Source of the DNA: Strigops habroptila
Lineage: Eukaryota > Chordata > Aves > Psittaciformes > Psittacidae
Length of the DNA: 64,000 nt
Direction: 5' to 3'
Assembly (NCBI RefSeq): GCF_004027225.2
Contig: NC_044302.2
Location: 72,474,993 to 72,538,992 of the forward strand
Shown here: one piece after another, positions 48,251-61,002 of the stretch
How the letters are laid out: every line of letters begins with the position of its first letter
How positions within the stretch are numbered: the stretch's first letter is position 1
Position numbers and translations under genes: made by a program
Notes under the pieces: generated by a model
What the model saw: the letters and a program-made list of their open reading frames with translations, nothing else
Told to the model about the DNA's origin: nothing
Databases searched by the model: none

Positions 48251-51200
48251 CTAAAATGATAAAATAATAGACAAACATAAATATCTGCTCATTTTCTAAT
48301 TTGCACTGCAAAATACACTTTTTAGTCACTCCATACAAGGGACTGGACAGAAGGCACTGAATTCCAGCTGAAAACATGACAAAATTGCACCTTTAACTAC
48401 AGTAGATGATCAGGCAGAAAGCTTCCTGTGTGGGTATATGCAGGAAGAACAACTAATTTTATGTGCTTTAAACATTTGTCCTTGGTTATGGCAAAATACA
48501 TGCTTTATCACTATCTGTCAGTTAGTAAATAAGTACTCACAAATACCCAATTATTCCCCTAAACTGTAGTAGGGAGTACTGCTCCTGCTAGGAGGAGAAT
48601 GGAGGATTTTTCTGTACATGTTCAGTGGAAGAAGTAAAACTTGAGTCTTCCCCAGCTGTTTGCCTCACTTTAACATCCTGGCAATATGTTTCATAACTCC
48701 TGGTCTCACAGTACTTCTCACAGGGCTCATGAAGTCATGTGTTGTGAACAGAATTCATGTGGTAATGAATCACTTTATGAGTATTTACACAATAGTGCCT
48801 TTGTAAAACAGTGACAAAGTCAGCCTAGAAACAAAACCTGTTTTCCTGAATTCCTGATGCTTTATCTCTGAACATGTGAATTATTTCAATTTTCTGTCAG
48901 AAGTTTTTCCCCTTTTCATTGACACATTATTTTATACTCCTACACAACACTCTAACATTGTAAAACACTGACTGATGTCAATTCATACAGTTAACCTTCA
49001 CACACCCACGGCACTTGCTAAGTGTGTATATAAAGTCAGAGAAATACTAGTATGAAACACCACCATCATTTTTCAAATTACTGTCAAGAAAAATTCAAAC
49101 TCACTGTAATGGAAGTCTTCCGTGACAGGCACCTGTAGAACTTTATCTACATGAAGTCCTCATTTTGGGTACCCAAACAGCCACAACAATAAGGAAACAT
49201 TGCTTTCAACTGTTTTCTAGTCATAGTTTCAGCATTGCATATGAAATTAGGCAACTGTAATAACCATCATGCTTCCTAACTGATGAAATTCTATCTGGAC
49301 TGTGACTCTTACCATTTTTTGTAAAACATTTTGTCTTTCTTTTTCTGGTTGTCAACTTCAAGATGATAATAAAGCGACAATATGATCCTGAATCATAAGG
49401 AACATGTACCTTTATATTGTTGTGGCTTAAGGGAATTGGACTCCTCGTAAGAATTGGATGCAAGCTACTTTTATCCTCAGATTCCTGCTTCCTGATCCCA
49501 ATAGCAGTTTTGCAGAAGGCAAGACAGGGAGCTAAGAAAGAGAGTCAATCTAATACATTTTTATGCAGGCATGAGCAATTACAAAAGGATGTTCTGCTAA
49601 CAGGGACAGAAAAATGCAAATACGATCGTCAGGGTGAAAGATCTGTTTCATTGATAACTAAATCACAGGCTTCTTAATGTGGTTAGGTGCCCAAATCATT
49701 CCTTAGCCACAAGTGATGTTCTTAAAAGCACTAGCAAGCTGCTGCCTAATCCTGTGGACACCTGAGAGTTTCTGGAGATATGTACACATGAGAGTGCCTC
49801 CGTCATGATTCCAGCCTGAGTAACAAGCAGTCCAGAGCACCAACCAAGCTCCAAAATAAAACTTCTCAAGCAAAGTAGATGCATACTTATCTCTCAAATG
49901 CGCTCTCACCATGCTTACTCTAGAGGCAAGCCTGCAGAAGAGCAAGCCACTGAGACTAATGGGTGTAAGTGCATACCTTCCTGTTCTCCCCGTGACAAAA
50001 AGACCAGAGTTGTAGCATGCTCAGCCCCAAAATACTAATTTTTTTGAAGCAGAGGCTGTAGCTGAGAGACTGCTCAGAACAAATAGCATGTGTGCTACAA
50101 TCTATTTGTAGTACAAATACTACACATTTGTACTACATGCCCACACACACGCATGCAACCCCTACCCATTTTTTGTCAGTAAATCTGAATGTCGGTATGA
50201 ACTCCAAGAGAGGTTCTGATTAACTCCTGGCAGACACATGACAACAAGTAAGCTTTTACAATTCTGAGGCCCATATTTGTATCCTGCAATTGCTGAACTT
50301 TGATTCACATGCTTTCTTCCACTGTAAAGGAAAACAAGCCTTACTACACAAAAAAGAAGCATGGCTGTTACAAAATTCCTCAAGACTGAGAAAGTCTGCT
50401 GATGAAATTTTTCACTTTCAGAGAGAAAAATAGTAGGTCCAGGTCAAACCCAGATGCGCATGAAGAAACCCACTGCAATAACCATTACAGACCCTTCCGT
50501 TTCACCCTGAGCAGAAGGATTCCCTGGCTGGAGATTGGTTAAAGCAGGTCAAGACCTAGATGCCAATCAAAGACCTTCTCCAAAGCTGCAAACTTCTCAT
50601 CATTTTTCATACAGAACCTACCTCAATGTCCCTTCTCTTCTGCCAGCTTCTGACATCTATGGCAAACACAGTTCTATAAAAGCAAAAAGATATTCACCGG
50701 GAAAAAATGATTTTCAGTATTTCTGCTATATGTTTACCTCACAATCAAATGAATAAGGCAGGAAAAACAGAACTATTTGCCCAAAAACTTCTTGTGACAG
50801 AACTTAAATGTTGATATAACTCCACCTACTTCTTTAGGACACTTCCCATTACTTGAAAATTCCCCACTACGGAAAATTCTTTATTGCTAATAGTGGTTCG
50901 CTTTAACCAGAGACAAAAATGTTGGGAAAATCAGTACATAAAATGTCACAGGCATTTTAAGAAGCATGTCATCTGATCAAAGATATATGTGAGCAACAGT
51001 CCTTGGAACACCAGTAGCAAGAAGTCACCCATCTACACAAACTCAGGGTCCCTATTGTAGTAATCTCAGCCAGTGCCAGGCAGCTGCTAACAATGACTGG
51101 AAATATCTACACAACTGACTCATGTCTGCAAAGGCCATAAATAGGAATAATGGGAAGAGTATTGCCCACCCTTCTCCAGTAAGAATAGTATTATCTCCCC

Positions 51201-52149
51201 AAGATTTTAGCACCTGAAAGCCCCTTGCCCTGCTGCTGTGTAGTGCAAGAGAAATTGTTAAGCCTATGCACTAACTTAGCAAAAAATAAAGAGCACTATC
51301 TTTTTCTTGATTCTAGAACTCATTCCAGAATACAGAAAAAAAACCCCAAGTATTAGAAGCCAAAAGATATACTCACACTAACTTGAGGACCACAGTGGCA
51401 TGACCTAGTCAACAGCACAAAATACAGCTTTAAACATGTGTCAGCGTAAGTTCACCTACTTACGTTATCTTCTCATATCTCAAAAAAGGGTTGACATTCT
51501 CAGAAGAGTTGAAATACTGCGAAATGACCACTTAAAAGTTTTCAGGAAGTATTTTCTTCTTTGCACTTGGCAGCCCACTCACAGCACTTGTCATGGAAGC
51601 AAAAACACGTAATACACAAAATTGGTAAGAGTTAACCTTTCTGCTCGATATGTGGGAGTAACATGGAGACAGTGGTATATGAAATAGTTGAATGTAACAT
51701 TTAGGTTCTAATAATCTGAAACTACCCTAGCAGGTTGAGGAGGTGGATTTCTGCAATAGCTGACACTGATGAACATTAATTTCCACTGATTTCTTCTGTG
51801 GTTAAAAATAGGTTTAGTGATATTTTCCTCAGAAAAAAAGAGCAAGAAAAAGAAACTGAAAATAAATTTGTAAATTAGTGACTGTGAGACCACAGAAGCC
51901 ACTGATGTAGCTAGCTTTCAATGTGATGAATTTAGTTTCCTCTTTTTAATTGCTTGCCTGAGGTCACATGGTTACTTTTTACATGTAAGTATTTAGTAGC
52001 AAATAAAAGATCAGGACAAATTATTTGTTTGTTTGGTTTTCTTCTGTTCTTGGAGGTTGTTTTATGCATACACACACACGCGTATGCATATTTACGCGTT
52101 TTGTTTGTTTGACCTCTCTTCTGCAACAGATTTCCCAGACGAAAATGTC
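48251..52149 (-). other. CD274: CD274 intron 1
   Basis: AT-rich sequence between the leader exon and the CpG island taken as the first untranslated exon. The position and scale resemble the long first intron of human CD274. I see no mobile element, RNA gene or coding exon in it. Confidence 0.6.
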
Positions 52150-52760
52150 GGTCCTGCCTGTCACCGGCTGCTCTTAAGCAAAATGCCTGGAGCAGCGCTC
52201 AGGGAGCAGGCTCCCGGGAGGGCTCCGGCCGCTGCCTGCGCCGCCGGCCGTCACGGCAGGAGGAGCTGCGTGCGGGACGGGGACAAGCTCCTGCCCCCGG
52301 CAGCACCTCGCCGGCTGAGCTCCGGGACCGCTCGCCTCCCCCTCGCCGGGGGGCGAAGCACTCGCTTCCACAGACAGGGAAGCGGAGTACGGTGGGCAGA
52401 GACCCTCCCGGCCGACCCCCAGCCCGGCTCCCCCCTACCTGACGGACCCCCGGAGAGCTGCGGACCGCCGCTCCCGGCGGCTGCTGCCGGCGGCGGCCGA
52501 TGGGGCTCTGCGGAGCGGCGGCCCCGCCTCAGCCCTCTCCGTCGTCCCCGTGGAGCCGGTGTGGTGGGCCTTCCCCTGCCGCAGCCGATATGGGTTTGTC
52601 GGCGGCTCCGGCGCCGGGAACTGCTGCGGCGCCCTGCTCCCGACCTCGCCTTCACCGACGATTCAGCCCCAGCGGGGCAGGGAGCCCTCCCGGGACATTT
52701 TCCCACTCCGAAAGACGCGGACTTTCAGGAAACAAAACCGAACCCAAATGGCTGCTTTCC
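52150..52760 (-). promoter_or_regulatory. CD274: CpG-island promoter and untranslated exon 1 of CD274
   Basis: A sharp GC- and CpG-rich block of about 600 bp, isolated in AT-rich DNA and 3.9 kb upstream of the leader exon. It is placed as the CD274 promoter because the human gene also has an untranslated first exon at a CpG island. Open frames on both strands here are GC artefacts. The exact transcription start and exon 1 donor cannot be fixed from sequence. Confidence 0.7.
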
Positions 52761-52775
52761 TTCTCAGGGATTTTT

Positions 52776-52787
52776 GTTTCACTTTAG
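52776..52787 (-). promoter_or_regulatory. CD274: IRF/ISRE-like element near CD274 promoter
   Basis: GTTTCACTTTAG on the plus strand, i.e. CTAAAGTGAAAC on the minus strand. The AAAGTGAAA core fits the IRF-family binding pattern. It lies just upstream of the CpG island relative to CD274. Human CD274 is induced by interferon-gamma through STAT1 and IRF1 at its promoter, so the site is plausible, but function is inferred. Confidence 0.4.
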
Positions 52788-52799
52788 TTTTTAAAGAAA

Positions 52800-54960
52800 G
52801 GTTCATGGTTGTTTCATGTGTGAAATCATATCCTTCGCTTGGCTTGCATGATGAGATCTGCTTAAGCGGAGGAAGATGTGTGTCTAAAGGCTGGAAATCT
52901 GAGATGCTTAGGGGAGGATCAAAGGTTTCAAAGGGAAAGGGACACATCTAAGTGATTTTGGGAAGAACAAGTTTGAAATAATAGAGGGATAAGTGGATAA
53001 AAAGGACCAGTTGTATATAAATAGTTGCCGGTTGATGCACTTGGCCATGCCCTGCACCTAGTGAGTGCAATCTATCCCCTCTTCTTGTTAAATTGCCTTC
53101 TGGTTGTATTCATGGGTGAGGGACTCTATTTTTTTTATTTTTTTTTTTGGGCGGGGAGGTATCCTGGGGTCTGCCAGCAGCTGGGGTTAAGCCATGGGTC
53201 GCAGGTCTCATGCGTCCATGGTGCAGCAACTAGACACTGAAGTGAGTGGACTTCAGTGCCAGCAACTGGAGCAAAACCTCAGCTGTAGAAGCCCCTGTGT
53301 CTGTTGTGGCAGCAGCTGGACTGGGAGCACGGGCCAGAGGGACCCTGTGCCTGGATGCTGTCAGCTGTGGAGGCCTGGGTGACACCAAGCACCAGCCCCT
53401 GGGATGGGACAGGGGATCAAAGGCCCTTATTCTCCAAGCAAAGTCTGGATCAAGAGGGTATGTGAGTGCAAGCAGAGATCCAGCTGGATGAGCAGGTAAG
53501 TATGTGTGGTGGCATGGGAGGCAGGAGGTGGGGGTCTCTGAAGGCAAGATCACAGGAGGAGCTGGGACTCTATTGCACAGACCAAGGGAGTCACAGACAG
53601 CTGCTGGAGAGACCACAGGGTCTGGGGAAACTCTAGGGGAGAGACCCCCTGGAGCTGTGGGTGTGTGTATTCTCTAAGGGAGAGACCAAGGGGGTTGGTA
53701 CCTGGGGAGCAGGGGAGTTTTGGTAGAGGGGGGAATGTTTATGCACACAAAGGAGTGAGTACAGCAGCTGGAGAGGGGCTGCAGATCTCATGGGCTCATG
53801 TGTCTGCAAGCTAGGCTAGGAGGCTGGGATCCAAGGGCAGCTAGTGCACAGTCTGAATGTCTGAGCACAGTGGCAGGAGGAATTCACCTTGTACATAGGT
53901 AAATACACTGCCACCAGCAGACTTCTGTCCTGCTCAGCCAGACAGAGGAATAGGATGAAGCTGTTGATGCTGTTTGTGCAAGTGCTCTGTGTATCTGTCT
54001 GTGGCTTCTGTGTGGCTGGCCTTATGCATATGTATGTATACAATGTGATGTATACATGAGTTCTGTGTGCATGTGCCTGAGGGCAATACACGCTCAGCTT
54101 TTACTGTTTGGATCTGTGGGCAGGAGGCTGTGGCAGTCTCACCTCTCTTGGGCTGTCAAATCTGCCTGGTGTCCCTGAAATGCAGAACTCTTCGGTTCAG
54201 TCAGAATCACAGCACCAACTGCTATTCCCATTCTCTGAGTGCTGATACCTTCCAAAACAAAAGACAGAGCTAAATTTGGAATGCAACTGCTGGAATGCTT
54301 TACTGTGTTCTGCTGTATGATCCGAACATCATTCATGCACTTACCTGCAAATTTACTACTGAATTTACGCATGCAAAACTACTAGTTGTAGTTGAAAATG
54401 ATGTATTTTCTACACAGAAGTTCATCCTCCCACCTTTGTTGCTATTGTTGGCCTGCTGACTTAATGATTGATACCTACATCAACCTTAATACATGCCCTG
54501 CTCTGTTATTGGTGTGGAGTTTTAGTTGCACTTTATTTCCAAATCTGACATTAGAGACCAGTCTGAGTGTCTGTAATGTGTGACTTATTGACACTGATTC
54601 CATTTTCCATATGGAAATGGAATATGCAAACATTTTCCTTATTAGGAACTAAAAGCAGCTTATGCATAGTACAACTGAACCCTTCCTATGGCTTCTGGAG
54701 CACAGCAAAGCAGCTTTGGATGGCCACATCTGACTTTGCTGCACATCTCTCCTGTTTTTAAACAAGTACCTCAATGGAACTGTATAAACAGGTGCATTTA
54801 CCCTCACTATGCTGAAGGAGAAATTAAACTATGCTTAATGACAGATACACTTAACGTATTGTTTATGGCCAAAGTGGAAACAGACCTTATATATAAAACT
54901 AATAATTTTTTGCTATCATAACAAGCCTGCATGTGTCTACACCACATAATAGCGTTAGTC
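52800..54960. other. intergenic CD274-PLGRKT, first part
   Basis: No gene is recognised. From about 53150 to 53850 the sequence is GC-richer with many CTGG/CAGG and GGGAGAGACC words and looks like an old dispersed or tandemly derived repeat, but I cannot classify it. A TG/TA-rich patch follows near 54.0 kb. The rest is ordinary AT-rich sequence. Confidence 0.4.
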
Positions 54961-55073
54961 ATAAAATCGTAGAATCACAGAATGGTTTAGGTTGGGAGGT
55001 ACCTTAAAGATCATCCAGTTCCAACCCCTCTGCCATGGGCAGGGACACCTTCCATAGGCCAGGTTGCTCTGAG
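54961..55073 (-). mobile_element. CR1 3'-terminal fragment
   Basis: On the plus strand it reads ATCGTAGAATCACAGAATGG, then AGGTTGGGAGGTACC and TCCAACCCCTCTGCCATGGG, which is the reverse complement of the CR1 3' end. Only about 110 bp remain. It stops at a boundary with different sequence near 55073. Confidence 0.9.
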
Positions 55074-55079
55074 CCTCAT

Positions 55080-55560
55080 GAAAAGGTAACAGAAGTAAAA
55101 TAAAATAAAAGAGCCATAGAAAACTGATCACTTAGCGAAACTGCTGCCAGACACAAGCCAAATAACACCAGGCTGCAGGCAGGTCAAGAAAAGTTCAAAT
55201 AGAGCAGGCCTGAAAAACCTCAACCCTGAGACCTCGCAAACTCAGTAAAAAGCTGATCGCCTGCTACTAGGACTGGAGACAAAGTATCACAGGGCTATAT
55301 GGTAACAACAGTTCGCGGGGACTACAGGGATTAGTTGTGGTTACATCGTTCTGTAGCATACCTAGCATATATAGTATGTGAATTGGTCACATTTGGTATT
55401 TAATATGCAGCGCTACATATGAATAAAGTCATTTTGTGGATCTAAAGACTGCAGGTCAAACAGCAGATCAGTGACTACAGTTAACCTGAAGCTGTCTTCA
55501 TCACCAGAAGGGCTAAGAGGTGTAGCCGATACCTACTAGACTATGCCTCAGAGCATATCT
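55080..55560 (+). mobile_element. possible LTR-like segment
   Basis: Unlike the flanks, this segment has the order of an LTR on the plus strand: a TATA-like ATATATAG near 55367 and an AATAAA at about 55421-55426, followed by roughly 100 bp without further signals. It directly abuts the truncated CR1 fragment. I could not define TG...CA ends or a target duplication, so the call is tentative. Confidence 0.25.
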
Positions 55561-58500
55561 GATTCTATGGAAGTCTTTGTAGCATCCACAGGGACTGGCT
55601 TAGAGCATAATCAGAGCCCACCGCAATAGCAGCAGCAGTGTCTGTGACCTCTGGATATACCATACAAGAGGTGACAGCAACCTCTACAAACTCCATAACA
55701 ATAATGCAGAAGCACTAGGGAACCTCTCTAAAGGTATCAAGTGTGATCAGATACTTAGGGGCTCTGTTAAACCTAGGAAAATGTGACAACATGAGAAGGA
55801 CAGTACAAACAAAAAATTAAATGTTCAACACTTCTCTATTCTTCAGTTTATTACAGTGAAGAAAATGCTTTCTAGTAAACTCTAAATCAAATCCCTCTAG
55901 AAAAGAAGAGAATCATATCATGGAAGCGCTTGTGAGACAAGAATCCTTTCCAGATGGAGAACCACAGTGAGCAAATATGAGCTGAGGAATCATTATTCAT
56001 GGGAATTATTAAGCAGTGGCACATATCTTTAGTAACTTCTTTACTTTGAAGTCACAGGGTGAAACAAATCTACTCCATATATTGTTATCCACTGGGTTCC
56101 TCTCCAGTTGCAGATTTCACCACCTAAATTAACAACGGAATTTGGATTTTGATTTTTAAAAAGTCCAGAACTTGACGAGTAGGGATCAAAATTACCCATC
56201 CAATTTTGTCCTTGCAGTTCAGAAAAGAGGCACACTGGTCACGGGAACTGGTGCCAAACATGAAGGTAACTAGTACTATTAATTCAGCTCATATTTTCAA
56301 AAGCTTTAAATTATTTAGTAATACACATGCCATTTGTAAATGGCAAACTTACTTATTCAGCCAGGTACTATACACAAAAATAAAGCTATAAAACAGTCAC
56401 AAAACCAGACAAAAGAGTCACAAACAGGTTTCAGAATTCTCTTTCCAGTAAGAACAACAAACAACTATTAAAGCGTTCCCAGAATGAAGAGGAAGCTTCT
56501 AGTTTATGATAAATGCTTTAGTTAACTAAGAGGATTAGATAACATCGGGACTTCCCTTATTGCAAACAAAAGATGCTGTGTCAAAGTTGAAGGTTTGTGT
56601 TTCCTCTGTGTATGTGCTTGGGTTTTCAAAGCACACTAATAAATATGTGCACACACTTCCTTTTTTCAAAAGTCGAATATTAAGAGGAAAACAAAAACCA
56701 AAAATCTTCAAGGTCAAGTCAGACAAAAATTACTTTTTGTCATTAACATAAGATAGTAGAAATATGATTTTTTGCTGAACACTCACTGTGAAAGTAAAAT
56801 CAAGCAATTGTCACAAATCAGATAATTATCATGGGGTTGAGAAAGTCTTACAGTCATTCATGTTTAGTTAGTACACTCTCAATTCTCCTCCCCATCCGGC
56901 CAAGGGTGGGGGGAAAGGGTAAGCAACAGCTGCGTGGTGCTGAGTTACCGGCTGGGCTTAAGCCATGACAGGTACTCAGATAAATATGCTATAACAAAAG
57001 AGGGAAATTGGTTTGATAGAAATTGAGAACTTAGGGCATAGAGTTTTATCTCTTTCAATCCATTTAACTATTTTGATCCAGCAGCTTTAAAATTATAAGG
57101 TATTACATAAGCATTTGCTGATCCATTTTGGAAAATGTGGATAGATTACAGAATTTAATTTTGCAGATAATGTTTCCAGTTCAACGGAATCAATCAGGCA
57201 GACTGATACGGATGTAACCTGCTTTCCAAACATTATTCTACAGGCTATCTCTAACATGATTTGTGTCCTTCTTAACCTGAATTATGAAACTTAAGTGGAT
57301 AATAAATTGTTTTACACCAAAATCATTATGATAAAATTCAAACTGATTCATCCAAATGCACTAGATATGAAGATAAGAGGAAGAATGCTTGTTTTCTTTC
57401 AAACATTCCTTCTGTTTGTTTTTCTATGCTCCTTTTTCTTTCTTGTCTTGTAAAAATCGCATTGAACTTATCCTGTAAACATCTGAATTGGCACCATGCA
57501 ATATATAATATGTTCTAATACTTTTCTGTTAACTTCATATCATGACCTGGCAGATTGGTGGTCAACAGGACATGGCCTGTAGTACTGGAACAAGAGCCTG
57601 TGCCTAAGCCTAGGTTTTATACTGCTGTACTCCCAAGGGCAATGCTGATGATGTGCCAGCTCACCATGAATAGGGCACTGTACTGAAGTGGACTTGGCAA
57701 CACCACTTAACCCAGCTCTTTTTCTTCATTATGCATTTGAAACACGGGGTAGCAAGACACTGATGCAGGGGTAAGACATAAACCATGTATCAATCAGCCA
57801 AGCAGGACAGAGATTTTGGACTTGATTGTGGCTCTTCTGGGGTGTTTCTGATTTCCTGTGACAGCTACTCAGATGAAGAGCAGCAACGTGGCTAAGGGTG
57901 TGGGAACTGGAACAGGACAGGCGATGTCCCGCAGCATGGTGCTATGAATATTCACAGTATCAGTGAAATCAGACTGTTCAGCTCATGCCTGGAGCCACAA
58001 GCAGGTATCAGCAAGCAGAGGCAATAGTTGCAGCCGCTGTTGCAGATGGGCTCCCTTCCAGTGTCTGCATCTGGTGTAGCTCACACCTGCTCCTCTTCCA
58101 CATGCATAAACCACAGTGGCTCTTGACACCCTATGCAAAACTAGCCTCTATTCTCTCTGCTACATCTTACATCCTTAATCCTTTCTACGTAAACTAGTCT
58201 CATTTCCCTAGCAATCAGCCAGTTTACCCCCTGTTCTTTATTTTTATATTATTGAAATCTGCTGCACCATCATGTTAGCCCCTCCACAGAAACCAGACCT
58301 CTGCAATACAGAGGTCTACTGCACCCTGAAATAGCTTTCTGCTCAACGAAAGAAGAAATTTGGACAGACCAAAATAGTTTGCTTGTCTGCAAGGGGCTCG
58401 GTGGGCGGGGTGAACGACATCTTTGGTAACCTGCTTTGAAGGAAAATTACATTCTTTCAAATTTACCGGTGAGAGACCCACCAATCACAATTTTCTCCGA

Positions 58501-60499
58501 CGAAACCTAATGACAGGAGTACCTGTCAGTGACTGCCAGTGCAGCACTGCCATCTTACGCAGAGCTGGAGTATAGCAGGAAATTTCTCTCCGGGATCTCT
58601 GCTGCACCAGTCACAGTAAGGCAAGACCCCAGGGTACTGCGAGCCGCCTTTACGTTCATCACACAGACCACTGCAGCAGCGCACTTGCAGGATGGATTCT
58701 TATACTCACGTGTGGACAGGCCTGTTATAAGCAGTGTGTCATTTCATCTATCAGCTGTAATTTCTTCTGTCCTCCCCCACCTTCTCACTCCCTCATCCAT
58801 TCTCGTAGTATTTTCTCTTCCTCCTTCACCTTTTTTCTTTTTTTTTTTTCCAGATCCTTCCCACTATTATGTGATTCTGCGTTTTTCATAACATTTTTAC
58901 ACAACCGCCCATCCTCGTGTGTCTAACAGACTCCGATGTATTTATCCTTCCACGAAACCTTACTACCTTCTTGGACTGCAAGCAATTAGAATTAAGTACA
59001 CCTAGTCCGATGTGAGTCAGCTTGTGAGTCAGCTCCCCTTTTCCCCCCTCCCTCAGCTGTTGCTGTCATTCACTGTATCTTTATGACAGAGAGTGTTTTG
59101 ACTCTAGGTACAGCCTTATGCACAACTTCCTAAGAAGTTTGACAACACTGGGCTTTTCAGTGTTCCTTCCCTATAATTGACAGCTAGGTATTCTACACAA
59201 ACCAAGACTTACATAAGGATTTTTATTCAAGTGAGCAATGTATACCTTCGGCAGAACTATTGACTGGGGGCAAAACCCTCTCTTTCACAAGTGCATTCAG
59301 AATCCTGAGCGAGATATCTTCATCCTTGCAAGTTCTTACATCTATAAGCAGTTAAATCAACACTCACTTTATACTGTAAATTGACAATACAAGTTTGACC
59401 TGGAACATTCTGTCAAACCTCTGGAGCTGAAAATGCATCCTACATCAATACATCAGAACAAATACATCATGTGTTTAAAGTCTGTGTCTCCTTACAAACT
59501 AAAACTACGTGTGGTCAAGAGATGAAATACTTTGAAGAGTCACAGGCATTTTCAAATTGTTAAAAAATCAGGCTCTTGAAAAGACTTGAAGTAAGAATGT
59601 TCAGCAGTTTTCCCCTATAGAAAAGAAAAAAATGTGGGTTTTTTCCTTATTTTTCTCCCAATTGTGCTGTGCCAGTAACAAAAAGGCAAGGAGGAAAAAT
59701 GGGAAGATAGCTTTCCTCGTAGGCTTTTTTCCCCACACTCACAATCTTTGCAAAAACTTACGCGTTTAGAACATAAATTAACACTAACAACAAGAATCCC
59801 TTGCAGGCCAAGACACTAGCAGACGCAAGGATTTGAAAATGACACTCACTACATTTGAATCTTGGGCTGGAAGACTCTTTGTGGAAAAAGGTGAATAATT
59901 CTTGTTTTAAGGAGAGATTTCAAGTTCCACTATGATGCGGTGTTTGACGTGAGGTATGTTGTCATCGACTAGAGTTGGAAATTTTAACGAGTTACTCTTC
60001 AGTGCCAAAAGAATCCTGGGAATCCTATCCAGCATTTGTATTGCTGTTTAAAAAGCCAACTGACAAAGCATAATTTTCGTGTCAACATTTTTTTAATTAT
60101 AAAAATTTAATTTCTTTGGATTTCGAGATCAGCCTTCAATTATGGATGATGGTGCCACGAAAACATTCTGACACATGATGAAAGGCAAAGTAATACAAGA
60201 AGCCTAAGTGTCAAAGGCATTTCATTCCTTTATTTGCCAATTTCTGCTGGGTACCTGGTTGCATCATGCCCGAGTTGTGAACCTGCCAGGGCCTGTGTAT
60301 GCGTTTAGTGTGGAGAGGAAGTCCTGGACATTTCTTGGGATGGTTTCTGTAGGAAAAGAAAAGCGGGGTGCAGATGACGCATATCCCACTGCAGGACTGG
60401 CACTTCCCACCCAGTGCATTGTTAATACCCACTTAATTCCTGCAAGAACCAGCAGGAAACCCATCACTTCTCCGCAGAACGTTTATGTTTTGAAGGTGC
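55561..60499. other. intergenic CD274-PLGRKT, second part
   Basis: AT-rich sequence without recognised genes. It contains one ERVL-type LTR end fragment near 56.9 kb, listed separately, and a short T-rich tract near 58.84 kb. Confidence 0.5.
56877..56970 (-). mobile_element. avian ERVL-type LTR, 5'-end fragment
   Basis: Read on the minus strand from 56970, it begins TGTCATGGCTTAAGCCCAGC, continues with AACTCAGCACCACGCAGC, and then ATGGGGAGGAGAAT. This is the start of a dispersed LTR family that I recall as common in bird genomes. Only the first 95 or so bases are present; it then breaks into unrelated sequence. The family assignment is from memory of the motif. Confidence 0.55.
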
Positions 60500-60668
60500 C
60501 TGAAGCCCGTTGTGTCGTTTCAAGGCCCCGGTTCTCCTCGGTTGCAAGCACAGGCGGCAGCGGTGCCGCTGGGGTGGAACGGCACTGCTTTCAGGCCGCT
60601 GCAGGGCCTAGGGGGTTTACCCGACACCACCTCACACAGCGCACAAGGGAAGCCGCCTGTGCCCAGGC

Positions 60669-60742
60669 ACACCCACACCCACACCCACACCCACACCCAC
60701 ACCCACACCCACACCCGCTCCCGCTCCCGCTCCCGCTCCCGC
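60669..60742. repeat. hexanucleotide repeats in PLGRKT promoter
   Basis: About eight copies of a CCCACA unit (60669-60715) run directly into about four copies of CCCGCT (60714-60742). The minus strand is therefore a series of GGG blocks spaced by three bases, which suits G-quadruplex formation. It lies about 260 bp upstream of the predicted start codon. Confidence 0.9.
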
Positions 60743-61002
60743 CTCACGGCGCGGAAGGAGAAGGGGACGGCCGCGTCCCTCCCTCAGGGGGCGCCCGGGG
60801 GCCCCGCCCTCCCACCGCACTAGATACCGGCCGGGGCGGGGCCGGGACTTTTAGCCGCGCCCTCCTCCGCCGGCGCCGGCCAACCGACCGCTGCCCTGTG
60901 CCCGGTGCGAAGGGGCAGTCCGCGCCGCCCATCTGCCGCCGGGCAGGCTCCTCCCCGGGGGGGCGGGCCCGCGCTGCCGTCAGTGCTGCGGTGGCGGTCG
61001 AC

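Noticed and set aside
52033-52951. Open frames up to 253 codons on both strands at 52.0-52.9 kb
   Set aside because: Same composition effect in the CD274 CpG island; no domain or conserved motif is seen.
53186-53215. GGGGTTAAGCCATGG, similar to an LTR start seen at 56.97 kb
   Set aside because: Only about 13 bases agree and the following sequence does not continue the LTR.
58529-58891. 120-codon frame at 58.5-58.9 kb
   Set aside because: No recognisable domain, no splice context, and it ends in a low-complexity Phe/Pro run from a T-rich tract.
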